From Terrimicrobium sacchariphilum (lineage in GTDB: Bacteria > Verrucomicrobiota > Verrucomicrobiia > Chthoniobacterales > Terrimicrobiaceae): a stretch of 64,000 nucleotides of DNA. The position numbers and the translations under genes are program-made. The notes under the pieces were generated by a model, which saw nothing but the letters and a program-made list of their open reading frames with translations, searched no databases and was not told where the DNA came from. Location: NCBI RefSeq assembly GCF_001613545.1, contig NZ_BDCO01000002.1, positions 3,286,001-3,350,000 on the forward strand, written 5' to 3'. Each line of letters begins with the position of its first letter. Within the stretch, counting starts at the first letter, position 1. Below are positions 26,090 through 35,098 of this stretch, in pieces.

Positions 26090-26113
26090 GTCCGGCACCC
26101 GCCCATCCCCACG

Positions 26114-26881
26114 GTGGCGAGGCGAAAAACCACGACCAGACGCAGGCCGGTGCGGCGACTCGATGTCTCCGCCGCCGGCGTTCTGCCGGCCACCGTGCCG
26201 AAGCGATTCATCAAGCTGCTCGTCGGTCTGTTTCTTTTGCCTGCCGCCTGGGTGCTCACGCAGACGTTTTTCATGGCGTTTGCGCGGACCACGATCCGGA
26301 ACCAGTTCTGGATCACGGAAGAGTTCTGGTTCTTTTCTCTCGGCGTCATTCTCTGGCTTGTCGCCTTCTTTGGCCTGCCACGACCGATCTGGCTCTACGT
26401 TTTCGGCCATGAGCTGACCCATGCCATCTGGGTCATGCTCATGGGCGGACGAGTCCACCGCTTTCAGGTCACCCGACAGGGAGGGCACATCCTCGCTGAT
26501 CGCACAAACACCTGGATCGCCCTCGCACCGTACTTTTTCCCGCTCTACAGCCTCCTCGCCATCATCGTGTATGGCATCTGCGGGATCTTTTGGGACGTCG
26601 CTCCGTACCGGTGGATTCTTTACATGGTCATCGGCGTCACCTGGGCGTTTCACCTCACCTTTACCGTCTGGATGATCACCAAGGGGCAGCCCGACCTCTA
26701 CTATGGCGGCACGTTTTTCTCCCTCGTCGTCATCTACATCCTCAACCTCATCCTGCTCTCGATCATGCTGGTGCTGGCCGCGCCTGAGATCACGTGGCTG
26801 AGCTTCCTGCGCGAGCTGTTCCAGAACACGGTCGACTTCACCGCCGATCTCACGCTCCTCCTGAACCGGGCGATCCGGTGA
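26114..26881 (+). CDS. Polytopic membrane protein with HExxH motif (M50-like)
   Basis: 255 aa from GTG, 24 bp after efp. A basic N-terminus is followed by about six hydrophobic helices. H99-E100-x-x-H103 (GHELTHAIW) sits at a helix end, as in site-2 protease/M50 enzymes, and APYFFPLYS plus QPDLYYGG later in the chain could supply further active-site features. It could be an intramembrane metalloprotease or a degenerate relative. Its TGA stop overlaps the GTG of the methyltransferase. Confidence 0.72.
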   Translation: MARRKTTTRRRPVRRLDVSAAGVLPATVPKRFIKLLVGLFLLPAAWVLTQTFFMAFARTTIRNQFWITEEFWFFSLGVILWLVAFFGLPRPIWLYVFGHELTHAIWVMLMGGRVHRFQVTRQGGHILADRTNTWIALAPYFFPLYSLLAIIVYGICGIFWDVAPYRWILYMVIGVTWAFHLTFTVWMITKGQPDLYYGGTFFSLVVIYILNLILLSIMLVLAAPEITWLSFLRELFQNTVDFTADLTLLLNRAIR

Positions 26882-27846
26882 GCAGCTCGACGATCGACTT
26901 TCTGGAGCGACTCCAGGCCGCCCATGGCGGGAGCATCCCGTTCGATCGCTGGATGCAGGAGGCGCTCTACCATCCGCAGTACGGCTACTACACGGCAAAC
27001 ATCCGCGACATCGGGCGCGGAGGCGACTTCACCACCTGGCCCGTCATGCGGCGCAATCTCTCCCGTGCCATCGCCCGCTGGGCGCGATCGCACCAGCCGC
27101 GCGGCAAATGGCATCTCATCGAGATCGGCGCGGGCACTGGGGCGCTCGGGGCGGACGTATGGAAGGCCCTCGGGTGGTTCGGCCGCCCGCAACTCCATAT
27201 CGTCGACGTCTCGCCCGTCCTCCGCGCGGCGCAGAAAAAGGTGCTCCCGCGCGGCACCCGCTGGCATGACTCCCTGGCGGACGCCCTCGCCGCCTGCAAC
27301 GGTGAGGCGGTGATTTACTCCAACGAACTGGTGGACGCCTTTCCCTGCCGGGTCTTTCAGAAACAGGATGATCGCTGGCGCGAGCTCTCGCTCAGCATCG
27401 GCGGCTCCCGCTGGATCGAACACTGGACCGAGTCCGCAACATTGCCCGACTCCACCGCGATCACGCATCCTTGGCCCGACGGTCAGCGCGTCGAGACACA
27501 GGAAGCCTTTCGCCAATGGTACGAGACTTGGCGTCCGCTCTGGAAAGCTGGGGCCATGCTCGTCATCGACTATGGCGAGGAGGTTGCCGAGCTGTACCAC
27601 CGCCGACTGCGCGGGTCGCTCCGGGCCTATGCCCACCATCAGCGCCTCGAGGGACCACAGGCCTACCTTGGCTTCGGCAAACGCGACCTCACGGTGGACG
27701 TGAATTTCACCGACCTCCGCCACTGGCTCCGCGCTCCTGGACCCACGCAAACCCTCGCGCAATTCCTCTCCGCCCAGGGCCAACCCGTGGAGCTAGGCGA
27801 TGCCGGAGAAGCCTTCAAGGTGCTGGAAACCTCTCCTCATGCCTAG
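26878..27846 (+). CDS. SAM-dependent methyltransferase, MidA/NDUFAF7 family
   Basis: 322 aa from a GTG overlapping the upstream stop; an in-frame ATG further upstream lies inside the preceding gene. Family signatures are MQEALYHPQYGYYT near the N-terminus, the SAM-binding IEIGAGTGALGADV, EAVIYSNELVDAFPCRV and VIDYGEEVAELYH. Mitochondrial NDUFAF7 methylates an arginine of complex I; the bacterial target is unproven. It overlaps the next gene by 8 nt. Confidence 0.85.
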   Translation: MSSSTIDFLERLQAAHGGSIPFDRWMQEALYHPQYGYYTANIRDIGRGGDFTTWPVMRRNLSRAIARWARSHQPRGKWHLIEIGAGTGALGADVWKALGWFGRPQLHIVDVSPVLRAAQKKVLPRGTRWHDSLADALAACNGEAVIYSNELVDAFPCRVFQKQDDRWRELSLSIGGSRWIEHWTESATLPDSTAITHPWPDGQRVETQEAFRQWYETWRPLWKAGAMLVIDYGEEVAELYHRRLRGSLRAYAHHQRLEGPQAYLGFGKRDLTVDVNFTDLRHWLRAPGPTQTLAQFLSAQGQPVELGDAGEAFKVLETSPHA

Positions 27847-28462
27847 GCTTCCCAAGACCTACAAGGACACCCCAGTCCTCCCATTTACATCGCAGGCCGA
27901 GTGGCGTCGTTGGCTGGAAAAGAACCACACAACCTGCAACGCCCTCTGGATCTGCTATGCGAAAAAATCCGCCGGCATTCCCTCCATCACCTATAGCGAG
28001 GCGCTTGAGGAGGCTCTGTGCTTCGGGTGGATCGACGGACAAGCCGCCTCGCTGAGCGAAACGCATTACCTTCAGCGCTACACACCTCGCCGCAAGCGCA
28101 GCCTCTGGTCGCGAATCAACCGAGGCAAGGCTGAGGCTCTCATCGCCAGCGGCCGCATGCAACCTGCAGGCCTCCGAGAGGTGGAGGCTGCTCGCGCCGA
28201 TGGTCGCTGGGAAAACGCCTATGCCTCCTCGACGACAATCGAGATCCCCCAAATCCTCCGTCACGCCTTTGACTCCTCCCCGGTAGCTGCTGCAGCCTTC
28301 GCCAGGCTCGACAGCCGCAACCGCTACGCCATTCTTTATCGCCTCACTCATGCGAAGCGAGAGGAGACCCGCCAGCGTCTAGTCGGGCAGTTCGTCGCCA
28401 TGCTGGAAGAAGATCGCACCATTCATCCCCCGGCCACCCGCCGTAAACCAGCCACGGGATAG
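27839..28462 (+). CDS. YdeI/OmpD-associated-type protein
   Basis: 207 aa from ATG 27839, overlapping the methyltransferase stop. It contains the family stretch EWRRWLEKNHTTCNALWICY, then ITYSEALEEALCFGWIDGQ and RYTPRRKRSLWSRIN, typical of YdeI-like proteins sometimes annotated as bacteriocin-protection or OmpD-associated. Biochemical role unknown. Last gene of the efp-HExxH-MidA series. Confidence 0.85.
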   Translation: MPRLPKTYKDTPVLPFTSQAEWRRWLEKNHTTCNALWICYAKKSAGIPSITYSEALEEALCFGWIDGQAASLSETHYLQRYTPRRKRSLWSRINRGKAEALIASGRMQPAGLREVEAARADGRWENAYASSTTIEIPQILRHAFDSSPVAAAAFARLDSRNRYAILYRLTHAKREETRQRLVGQFVAMLEEDRTIHPPATRRKPATG

Positions 28463-28778
28463 CCCCCCCACCCGCCAGCCATCCCTTGCAGGTCAAAGTG
28501 CAATTTTGGCGTAGTTATTAGCAAAAAATCATTAGCGAATACTGGACTCTCGCTTATTTTGTTAACCGTTCCCCAAGTAGTCCAATGATTAGCACCCCCC
28601 TGTCAGCAAGCCTGCCGGCCATCCCCCCAGGTTGGCCTCAATCCAGGCAGATAATAACCAAAGATAGCCGTAAGAACCAAGAGCCCGCTTCCCCGCGCCG
28701 CCAGCCTGCCGATCCCCACGGACCAGTCAGTATGACCCCGCTTCGGATCCGCAACGTTGCCAGCACGAGGAAGACCCG
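28463..28778. other. Intergenic region with AT-rich island
   Basis: No gene is supported. An AT-rich stretch (28500-28575) unlike its surroundings carries the hexamer ATTAGC at 28517, 28531 and 28588. It may contain the promoter or a regulator site of the lipoprotein gene downstream. Confidence 0.4.
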
Positions 28779-29132
28779 GTGAAAACGCTCCTCACCCTCG
28801 TCGAGGCTGCGATCCTCACCGCCTGCACCAGCACGGGAACGACCACCGTCAAGAAGATCCCGAACGCCTGCCACGTCTATGCCGTGGCCGCCGCCCAGAA
28901 GCTTCTCGTCGAGAACCACGTTCCCGCCAAGGTGATGACCATGACATTCGCCGATGGCTCGAAGCATGCTGTAACCGCTTACGCCCATAATGGCGGAGTC
29001 TACATCTACGACCCGACAGTGACGAAGGGATCGACCCTGATCGGTCCCGGTCCGCTATGGAACGCACCGTCGGAAATCCAGCAGATGAATCCCTACGCCA
29101 AGCCTATCGCCGGCGTGTGGATGGATAATTAG
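28779..29132 (+). CDS. Small lipoprotein with transglutaminase-like Cys-His-Asp arrangement
   Basis: 117 aa from GTG. The lipobox ILTAC (C16) suggests lipidation. The mature part has C31 in NACHVYAVAA at the head of a helix, H63 in SKHAVTAY and D78 in YIYDPTV, the spacing and local sequence of transglutaminase-like or papain-fold peptidases, though the domain is minimal. Function is inferred from motif order only. A GC-rich hairpin follows. Confidence 0.6.
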   Translation: MKTLLTLVEAAILTACTSTGTTTVKKIPNACHVYAVAAAQKLLVENHVPAKVMTMTFADGSKHAVTAYAHNGGVYIYDPTVTKGSTLIGPGPLWNAPSEIQQMNPYAKPIAGVWMDN

Positions 29133-29140
29133 CCGTACCC

Positions 29141-29175
29141 CCGGCGGAGGGTGAGCAGTCAGCGCCCTCCGCCGG
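29141..29175 (+). terminator. Hairpin after the lipoprotein gene
   Basis: CCGGCGGAGGG pairs perfectly with CCCTCCGCCGG across a 13-nt loop. The tail (TTCCTTCTC) is only partly T-rich, so termination strength is uncertain. Confidence 0.6.
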
Positions 29176-29290
29176 TTCCTTCTCACCGCCGATTGCTCAA
29201 CGAAAGGCAATACATGGGCGATCCGTGCCAAGGGACGGGTATCGCATTCCCGCGGGCAAACTATGTTCATCGCGAAACCAATCCACGCCC

Positions 29291-29497
29291 ATGAAAAACA
29301 CACCTAATGTTTATCTTCGCGGTTCCAATCGAGTCGGCTCCCCCACGTCGCTCACCCCCGAGAAAGATCGCGCCACCCATCTGTCCCGTCATCGCGTGTC
29401 GCCGCTCTCGGTCCTGACCTTTCCCAATCTCGAAAGCCGTTCCATCGTCGGGTACGCCCGGTTCGTGGAGCCTGCCGTCTGGGAAGACGACATCTAG
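29291..29497 (+). CDS. Small hypothetical protein
   Basis: 68 aa from ATG 29291 (MKNTPNVYLRGSNRVGSP), with a basic N-terminal half and an acidic end (EPAVWEDDI). No motif recognised. A convergent hairpin region follows. Coding status is uncertain, but the composition is protein-like. Confidence 0.4.
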   Translation: MKNTPNVYLRGSNRVGSPTSLTPEKDRATHLSRHRVSPLSVLTFPNLESRSIVGYARFVEPAVWEDDI

Positions 29498-29577
29498 TTT
29501 TCTGAAGTTCCCCGGTCGCCGGAAGTCCCCACCCCGTCGCCTCCGGAGGAAAACTCCATCTGCTGCCTGCCAGGAGG

Positions 29578-29607
29578 GGAGGGCGAACCCAAGCCGTGCC
29601 GCCCTCC
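29578..29607. terminator. Hairpin between convergent genes
   Basis: GGAGGGCG pairs with CGCCCTCC around a 14-nt loop between the 68-aa ORF and ynfA, which converge here. It is a possible bidirectional terminator without a strong T-run. Confidence 0.45.
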
Positions 29608-29662
29608 CTTTCCGCTTGCCAGCTCGCTCAAGCGCGCGGGCCGCTGGTCTCGTGCATTCCCA

Positions 29663-29992
29663 TCACCCTCTCGGTCCAAAGTAAATGATCGCCGCACCGA
29701 TGAGACACACGGTCACGCCGATGGAGTCCCATCGATCAGGCGCGTGCTTCTCAATGGCCCACATCCAGACTACGGATGCGGCAATATAAACCGCTCCATA
29801 TGCAGCATATATGCGCCCGGCTGGTCCCGAATGCATCGTGAGCAGGTAGCCAAAGAGCAACAAAGCCATCGCTCCAGGAACAAGCCACCAAACCGGCTTG
29901 CCCAAGCGGACCCAGGCGTAAATCGCGTAGCATCCGGCAATCTCCGCCACAGCGGTCACAACGTAAAGCCCGACGGCTGAGAGAGCATTCAT
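29663..29992 (-). CDS. YnfA/UPF0060 family membrane protein
   Basis: A 109-aa four-helix inner-membrane protein. [39 protein letters not shown] and [20 protein letters not shown] are the conserved blocks of YnfA proteins, distant relatives of SMR transporters proposed to export drugs. Full length. Confidence 0.92.
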   Translation of the reverse strand: MNALSAVGLYVVTAVAEIAGCYAIYAWVRLGKPVWWLVPGAMALLLFGYLLTMHSGPAGRIYAAYGAVYIAASVVWMWAIEKHAPDRWDSIGVTVCLIGAAIIYFGPRG

Positions 29993-30068
29993 AGGCTCGC
30001 AATATGCCAGTGCCGGAAGTCTCCGCCATGTTTTCCCGCTGCGGCACTCGCTCTTAAAACGAAGAATT

Positions 30069-32258
30069 TTACGACTTCACCCCTCGCAACAGGCGCAGGG
30101 CATTCGCGGTGACGATCAACGTCGCTCCGGTATCGGCCAGGATAGCAAACCAGAGGCTGGTCAGCCCAAAGATCGCGAGCAGGAGAAAGACCGCTTTGAT
30201 CGCGAGGGCAAAGCAGATGTTGAAGCGAATCATGCCGAGGGTGCGACGGCCCAGCAGGATGGCTTCCGGCACCATACCGAGATCATCCCGCATGAGAGCC
30301 ACATCGGCCGTCTCGATCGCGGCATCAGTACCCGCCGCCCCCATGGCGATTCCCACATTGGCCACGGCCAGCGCAGGAGCGTCATTCACCCCGTCGCCGA
30401 TCATTCCCACGCTGCCGTATTTTGCGGCAAGTTCCTTCACCTTTGCGATCTTGTCGTCGGGCAGCAGGTCGCCGTAGGCCTCGTCGATGCCCGCTTCCTG
30501 CGCGATGGCGCGGGCGGTTTTCGTATTGTCCCCGCTCAACATCACGACGTGACGCAATCCCGCCTTGTGCATACGGGCGATGGCGTGGCGCGCCTCGGGC
30601 CGGATGGTATCCGCTATCGCGATCACTCCCAGCACCTCGCCGGTGCAGTCGCCATGCGGACGATGACCGACCACCACCACGGACCGCGCCGCCGCCTCGA
30701 TCCCGGCCAGCCGTTGCTCGAGAGCCGGTGAGCAAACCCCGATCTCGTGGGCGAAGCGGTGATTCCCCACAAAGTAATCATGCCCGCCGAGCGATCCCTC
30801 GGCTCCGCGTCCCTGGACGCTTCGGTATTCCGAGCATTCCTCGACGGCAACGGACTCGCTCCGCGCCCGGGCCACAATGGCCCGGGCCAGAGGATGGGTG
30901 GAGTGCGCGTTGATCGAGGCGGCGATGCGCAGGATTTCGACCGCCGAAGCCTGACCGACCGACTGGATATCGACGACCCTCGGCTTGCCCTCGGTAATCG
31001 TCCCCGTCTTATCGAGAGCCAACGCCTTCAGGCCGCCGAGGGCCTCCAGGTACGCGCCGCCCTTGACCAGCACGCCACCACGGGCCAGCGCCGCGAGACC
31101 GGAAACGACACTTATGGGAGTGGCAATGACCAGCGCACAGGGACAGGCGATGACGAGCAGGACCAGCGCGCGATAAATCCAGTCCATCCACGGCTGGCCA
31201 AACGCCAGCGGCGGCACGAGGGCGAGAGCGATGGCAAAGACCATCACCGCCGGCGTGTAAATACGGGCAAAGTTGTCCACGAACCGCTGCGCCGGGGCTT
31301 TGGTCGCCTGCGCCTCCTCCACCATGTGAATGATGCGGGCCAGCGTCGTATCTCCCGCCACCTTGGTCGTTTCAATCTGGAGCGAACCGTCGCCATTGAT
31401 CGTTCCCGCAAACACCTCATCGCCCGGCGATTTTTCCACGGGCAGGGATTCGCCGGTGATGGGCGCTTGATTCACGGCAGAGCTGCCCCCGACCACACGC
31501 CCGTCGAGCGGGATGCGCTGCCCGGAGCGCACCAGCACGATCTCGCCGACTTTCACGGAATCCGCCGCCACCTCGATGAAGTCGCCCTCGCGTTTCACCA
31601 GCGCCGTTTCCGGAGCGAGTTCCATCAGAGCGAGGATCGCCCGTCTCGCGCGACCCACGCTCCACGACTCCAGCAGTTCCGAAAGCGAAAACAAAAACGC
31701 CACCGCCGCGCCCTCCGCATGCTCGCCGATGGAGACCGCGCCGATCACGGCCACGGTCATGAGTACGTTCATGTCGAGCGACCGGGATCGCACCGCCCGC
31801 AGCGCCTTGGGCAGGACGAGCGCACCGCCGCTCACGATCGCAACGAGAAACGCCGCATCCGGCCAGAGCGTTTCCCGCAATCCCACCCACTGAAGCGCAA
31901 TGCCCAGACCCGTTCCCAAACCCGACAAAGCCACCAGCCAGGTGGAAAGCGAAATGCCTCGCCGGTTCTCCGTCCCGCCACTCTCGACGGTCACTCCGCT
32001 GCGGTTGATCGCCTGCACGAGTTCGTTCTCCGCCACCTCTCCGTCGGTATGGATCGTGACGGAAGAGGCCATGAGATTGGCCGTCACGCCGACCACGCGC
32101 GGGACGGACTTCATCTCGCGTTCGATGGCGGCAATCTCATCAGGGCAATCCATGCCACGCACCCGAAACGTCCGTGCCGTTGCACCCTCCGGGATTTCCA
32201 CGGGTGAAGGCGCGGGCTGTTCCTTGCGGCAGCAATCATGATGGCAACAATCGGACAT
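30069..32258 (-). CDS. Zn/Cd/Pb-exporting P1B-2-type ATPase
   Basis: 729 aa from [10 protein letters not shown] (start 32258; an upstream ATG at 32273 would lie within the promoter). A Cys/His-rich N-terminus and one HMA domain with GMDCPDE precede the transporter core: CPCAL in the sixth helix, [11 protein letters not shown] for phosphorylation, the HP motif [18 protein letters not shown], and [16 protein letters not shown] in the last helix, whose Asp defines the P1B-2 (ZntA/CadA) group. It pumps divalent soft metals outward. It is divergent from the MerR-type regulator with a shared operator. The GRRTLGMIR-type end is complete. Confidence 0.93.
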   Translation of the reverse strand: MSDCCHHDCCRKEQPAPSPVEIPEGATARTFRVRGMDCPDEIAAIEREMKSVPRVVGVTANLMASSVTIHTDGEVAENELVQAINRSGVTVESGGTENRRGISLSTWLVALSGLGTGLGIALQWVGLRETLWPDAAFLVAIVSGGALVLPKALRAVRSRSLDMNVLMTVAVIGAVSIGEHAEGAAVAFLFSLSELLESWSVGRARRAILALMELAPETALVKREGDFIEVAADSVKVGEIVLVRSGQRIPLDGRVVGGSSAVNQAPITGESLPVEKSPGDEVFAGTINGDGSLQIETTKVAGDTTLARIIHMVEEAQATKAPAQRFVDNFARIYTPAVMVFAIALALVPPLAFGQPWMDWIYRALVLLVIACPCALVIATPISVVSGLAALARGGVLVKGGAYLEALGGLKALALDKTGTITEGKPRVVDIQSVGQASAVEILRIAASINAHSTHPLARAIVARARSESVAVEECSEYRSVQGRGAEGSLGGHDYFVGNHRFAHEIGVCSPALEQRLAGIEAAARSVVVVGHRPHGDCTGEVLGVIAIADTIRPEARHAIARMHKAGLRHVVMLSGDNTKTARAIAQEAGIDEAYGDLLPDDKIAKVKELAAKYGSVGMIGDGVNDAPALAVANVGIAMGAAGTDAAIETADVALMRDDLGMVPEAILLGRRTLGMIRFNICFALAIKAVFLLLAIFGLTSLWFAILADTGATLIVTANALRLLRGVKS

Positions 32259-32264
32259 GATCCG

Positions 32265-32295
32265 AGTAAACACCTTGAAGTCACTTCAAGGTCAA
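32265..32295 (-). promoter_or_regulatory. MerR-type promoter/operator for the metal ATPase
   Basis: The perfect palindrome ACCTTGAAG-TCA-CTTCAAGGT (32272-32292) sits in a 19-bp spacer between a minus-strand -35 TTGACC (32290-32295) and -10 TTTACT (32265-32270). The 19-bp spacing is the hallmark of MerR-activated promoters. The predicted transcription start coincides with the ATPase ATG at 32258, implying a leaderless mRNA. Confidence 0.85.
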
Positions 32296-32309
32296 ACGAC
32301 ATTGTTCCC

Positions 32310-32729
32310 ATGACGATAGGCGACCTCGCCAAAGCGGCGGACTGCACGACCGAAACTGTGCGCTACTACGAAAAGCAGGGCCTGCTCCCCAAACCCGAAC
32401 GCAGCGGCAACAACTACCGCACCTACGGCGCAGGCCATCTCGAGCGGCTCCGCTTCGTGCGAAACTGCCGCGCCCTCGATCTCTCTCAGGCCGAGATCGC
32501 GGAACTACTCGGCCTCATGCAGCGCCCCTCCGCCGACTGCGATTCCGTCAATACCGTCCTCGACGCGCATATCGCCGACGTCGAGGCGCGCCTTCGCGAG
32601 CTCCGGTCACTGCGGAACCAACTCCTCACCCTGCGCAAGGAATGCCAGAGCAAATCGACCGTGGGCCAATGCCGCATCCTGCAGGGCATCTCCCATCTCG
32701 GGGAAAACGCAATGCACCTTGCCCACTGA
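32310..32729 (+). CDS. cadR: MerR-family metal regulator, CadR/PbrR type
   Basis: 139 aa from ATG 32310. The N-terminal winged helix (MTIGDLAKAADCTTETVRYY) and YYEKQGLLP are typical MerR; a long dimerisation helix follows. Cys77, Cys112 and Cys121 match the metal-binding triad pattern of CadR (77, 112, 119). It is divergent from the P1B-2 ATPase and sits by the operator, so it most likely activates the exporter on Cd, Pb or Zn and autoregulates. Confidence 0.9.
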   Translation: MTIGDLAKAADCTTETVRYYEKQGLLPKPERSGNNYRTYGAGHLERLRFVRNCRALDLSQAEIAELLGLMQRPSADCDSVNTVLDAHIADVEARLRELRSLRNQLLTLRKECQSKSTVGQCRILQGISHLGENAMHLAH

Positions 32730-32788
32730 CGCGCATCCAGCGGAATTGACGAAGCCCCGCCCGGTCGTTATTACGCAGGGGCCGCGCC

Positions 32789-34642
32789 ATGAATACCCCC
32801 ACCCTCCGGCTGCTCGCCTGCAGCTTCGTCCTTTCCGTCATCGCGACCTCCACCGGCTCCGCTCAGACCGCCTCGCAGGCCGTTCTCACCGAACTGGACC
32901 AACTCGTGGCTGACAACCAAGACAAGGGCGGCGGCATCGTTCGCATCGCCGGCCGCGACGGCGTCCTCTGCCAGGGCGCGGCGGGGAAGTTCGCCGGACC
33001 GGATTCCCCCGACATGACGCCGGACACGCCGTTTGAGATCGCCAGCATCACCAAGGCCGTCACCGCCGCAACGATCCTCGTCCTCGCCGAGGAGGGCAAG
33101 CTTACGCTCGACACTCCGATCGGCAAGGTGCTCCCTGCGAAAACCGTGCAGGGTTTTGATAGCTCCCTCACCATTCGCCAACTCCTCTCCCACACTAGCG
33201 GCCTCCTTCACTATTGGACAGATGGCGCACGAGACCGCGAGGGCAACAACGCCTTTCTCCGCTCCTTCCTCGCCGACCCGGGGCACAACTGGACGCCGGA
33301 TGAAATCCTCTCCTACGCCCGCGAGATTCCCTCTCGCCGCCCTGGCCGTTTTCACTATTCGGATACAAACTTCGTCCTCCTTGGCCTCATCATCGAGCAT
33401 GTCACCGGCCAGCCGCTGCATGCGGTCTACCGCCAGAAAATCTTCCGCCCGCTTGGCATGGACTCGACGTGGCTCACCTATCACGAACCCCGTCGAGGCG
33501 CACCACAGTCGCATCGCTATGAAGGCAGCGAAGACCTCACCGACGTGCCCCGCCAGAGCGCCGACTGGGCAGGCGGCGGCCTCGTGAGCACTGCGCGCGA
33601 TCTCGAGCGCTTCCTGCGCGGGCTGGCCGACGGGAAACTCTTCCACGATCCCGCCACGCTCCAGGCCATGCTCACCTTTGTCCCTACCGGCGAGCAGGAC
33701 ATCTCGTATGGACTCGGCCTTTACCGCGTGAAGCTCGACGGCGGGCTCGGCGAGGTCTGGGGCCACGACGGACACGGCAACTCCTTTGCCTACTACTGGC
33801 CGCAGCGCGGCGTCACCTTCACCGGCACGCTCAACCAGGTGGACAACGACTGGTGGCCGCTCGTCGAGGCCTGGGTCTCCGGCGGCAAAAGCCTCTCCGA
33901 CTTTGAGGAGGATCGCCAGACCTTCAATGCCAGCCTGTCGACGGGATGGGATAGTCTCTACATGGACAAGGGCGCCAACGGCCTGAATGACAACAACCGC
34001 TACGGTGCTGGCATCTACTGGACCGCCCTCTCCCTCACCTGGAACATCTCGGAATCCAACTTCCTCACTGCCGGAGTCTGGCAGGCCTTTGCCACCAGCG
34101 GCCCGTCGTATCGCGAAACCGATACCGACATCACTTTCACCCAACTCGTCGGCGACGGTTTCGTCAGCCTCGCGTATGACTTCAACTACGGCTACAGCGA
34201 CGGCAATTTTTACTCGAACGAGCTGGTCGCCTCTGCCGGGTGGGACTTCACCCTCGGTCCGCTCACCCTCACGCCCTCGGCCACCTACTGGTTCGCCCTC
34301 GGGCCGGATTCCGACAGCGGCAGCGGGTTCGTCGAGGCTTGCTCGAGCTTCCTCAACCTCCGCCTCGACGGCAACCTGCCGCTCTATCGCGACATCCTCG
34401 CCCTCGATTTCTGGGGCGCCTTCGGCGTGAACTTCCGCTACAATACCTCACCCGCCCCCGACGACGAGGTCACTCCCTTCACTGGACCAAACAACCTCGA
34501 GTGCGGCCTGTCGCTCCCGGTCCGCGTCAACCGATACATTACTTTCTCCGTCTACGGTGCCTACAGCCACGCGCTCAACGACATCAGTGGCACTGCCGCC
34601 AATACCTTCTGGGGCGGTGGCAGTGTACAGTTCTCTTATTAG
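32789..34642 (+). CDS. Serine hydrolase (S12/beta-lactamase family) fused to an outer-membrane beta-barrel
   Basis: A 617-aa protein with a signal peptide (FVLSVIATSTGSAQT). Residues about 30-370 form a penicillin-binding/DD-peptidase-like domain: S86-I-T-K89 (nucleophile and base), Y190-S-D192 in YSDTNFVLLG (DD-peptidase R61 has YSNTNF), and H326-D-G328 as third motif. From about residue 380 to the end the chain alternates hydrophobic and polar residues in strands rich in Gly, Tyr and Trp, and finishes with the aromatic-terminated SVQFSY, the usual signal of BAM-assembled barrels. So a catalytic domain is tethered to an outer-membrane pore. Substrate unknown. Signals of the two halves are clear; the fusion is unusual. 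Confidence 0.8.
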   Translation: MNTPTLRLLACSFVLSVIATSTGSAQTASQAVLTELDQLVADNQDKGGGIVRIAGRDGVLCQGAAGKFAGPDSPDMTPDTPFEIASITKAVTAATILVLAEEGKLTLDTPIGKVLPAKTVQGFDSSLTIRQLLSHTSGLLHYWTDGARDREGNNAFLRSFLADPGHNWTPDEILSYAREIPSRRPGRFHYSDTNFVLLGLIIEHVTGQPLHAVYRQKIFRPLGMDSTWLTYHEPRRGAPQSHRYEGSEDLTDVPRQSADWAGGGLVSTARDLERFLRGLADGKLFHDPATLQAMLTFVPTGEQDISYGLGLYRVKLDGGLGEVWGHDGHGNSFAYYWPQRGVTFTGTLNQVDNDWWPLVEAWVSGGKSLSDFEEDRQTFNASLSTGWDSLYMDKGANGLNDNNRYGAGIYWTALSLTWNISESNFLTAGVWQAFATSGPSYRETDTDITFTQLVGDGFVSLAYDFNYGYSDGNFYSNELVASAGWDFTLGPLTLTPSATYWFALGPDSDSGSGFVEACSSFLNLRLDGNLPLYRDILALDFWGAFGVNFRYNTSPAPDDEVTPFTGPNNLECGLSLPVRVNRYITFSVYGAYSHALNDISGTAANTFWGGGSVQFSY

Positions 34643-35098
34643 CGCAATATCACCGGACTGCCGGAAAGACACCGGCCGCCGCGTCAGCCATGTTATTAAA
34701 GGCTCTGCTGCCGATTTTGCAGGGCCTGCGTGCGAGCCTCACTCACATCGGAGCAACCGGAAAAGCCGGCACACTAGCAACGCCTACAGCAAAAGGCCGC
34801 CAAGCATCGCTCCGCGTGGGGAAAAGCTCTTCATGCAAAGCGAGTTACTAGAGCATGACCACTTAGCCGGGAAGCACGCAGAAGCAAATCGTGCGGCAAA
34901 GAAAAATCCTTGTTTGCAGCACACATCCGCTCCCGAAATCTGCCCCGCCAATACGTTGGCTGCGCGACCGCAGGAAGCGCTGCTATGTCAGAAGACGCCA
35001 CATGCAGAGGCTATATCCGGCAGAATGGACAGAAATCGACACGGGATGAAGCGGAGTTCAGCTTAAAGAAATTTGTGCCATTGCCCTATAAATGGCCA
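34643..35098. other. Intergenic region, no feature recognised
   Basis: Between the hydrolase-barrel gene and the beta-helix gene. The frame of the downstream gene is open into it (from 34910), but the encoded residues are not protein-like and a good signal peptide begins at 35099. No RNA gene or repeat was recognised. Confidence 0.5.

Noticed and set aside
30747-32207. 486-aa plus-strand frame
   Set aside because: It is antisense to the intact P1B-2 ATPase and is His/Arg-rich without motifs.
34910-35098. N-terminal extension of the beta-helix protein
   Set aside because: The region is not protein-like and a normal signal peptide starts at 35099.
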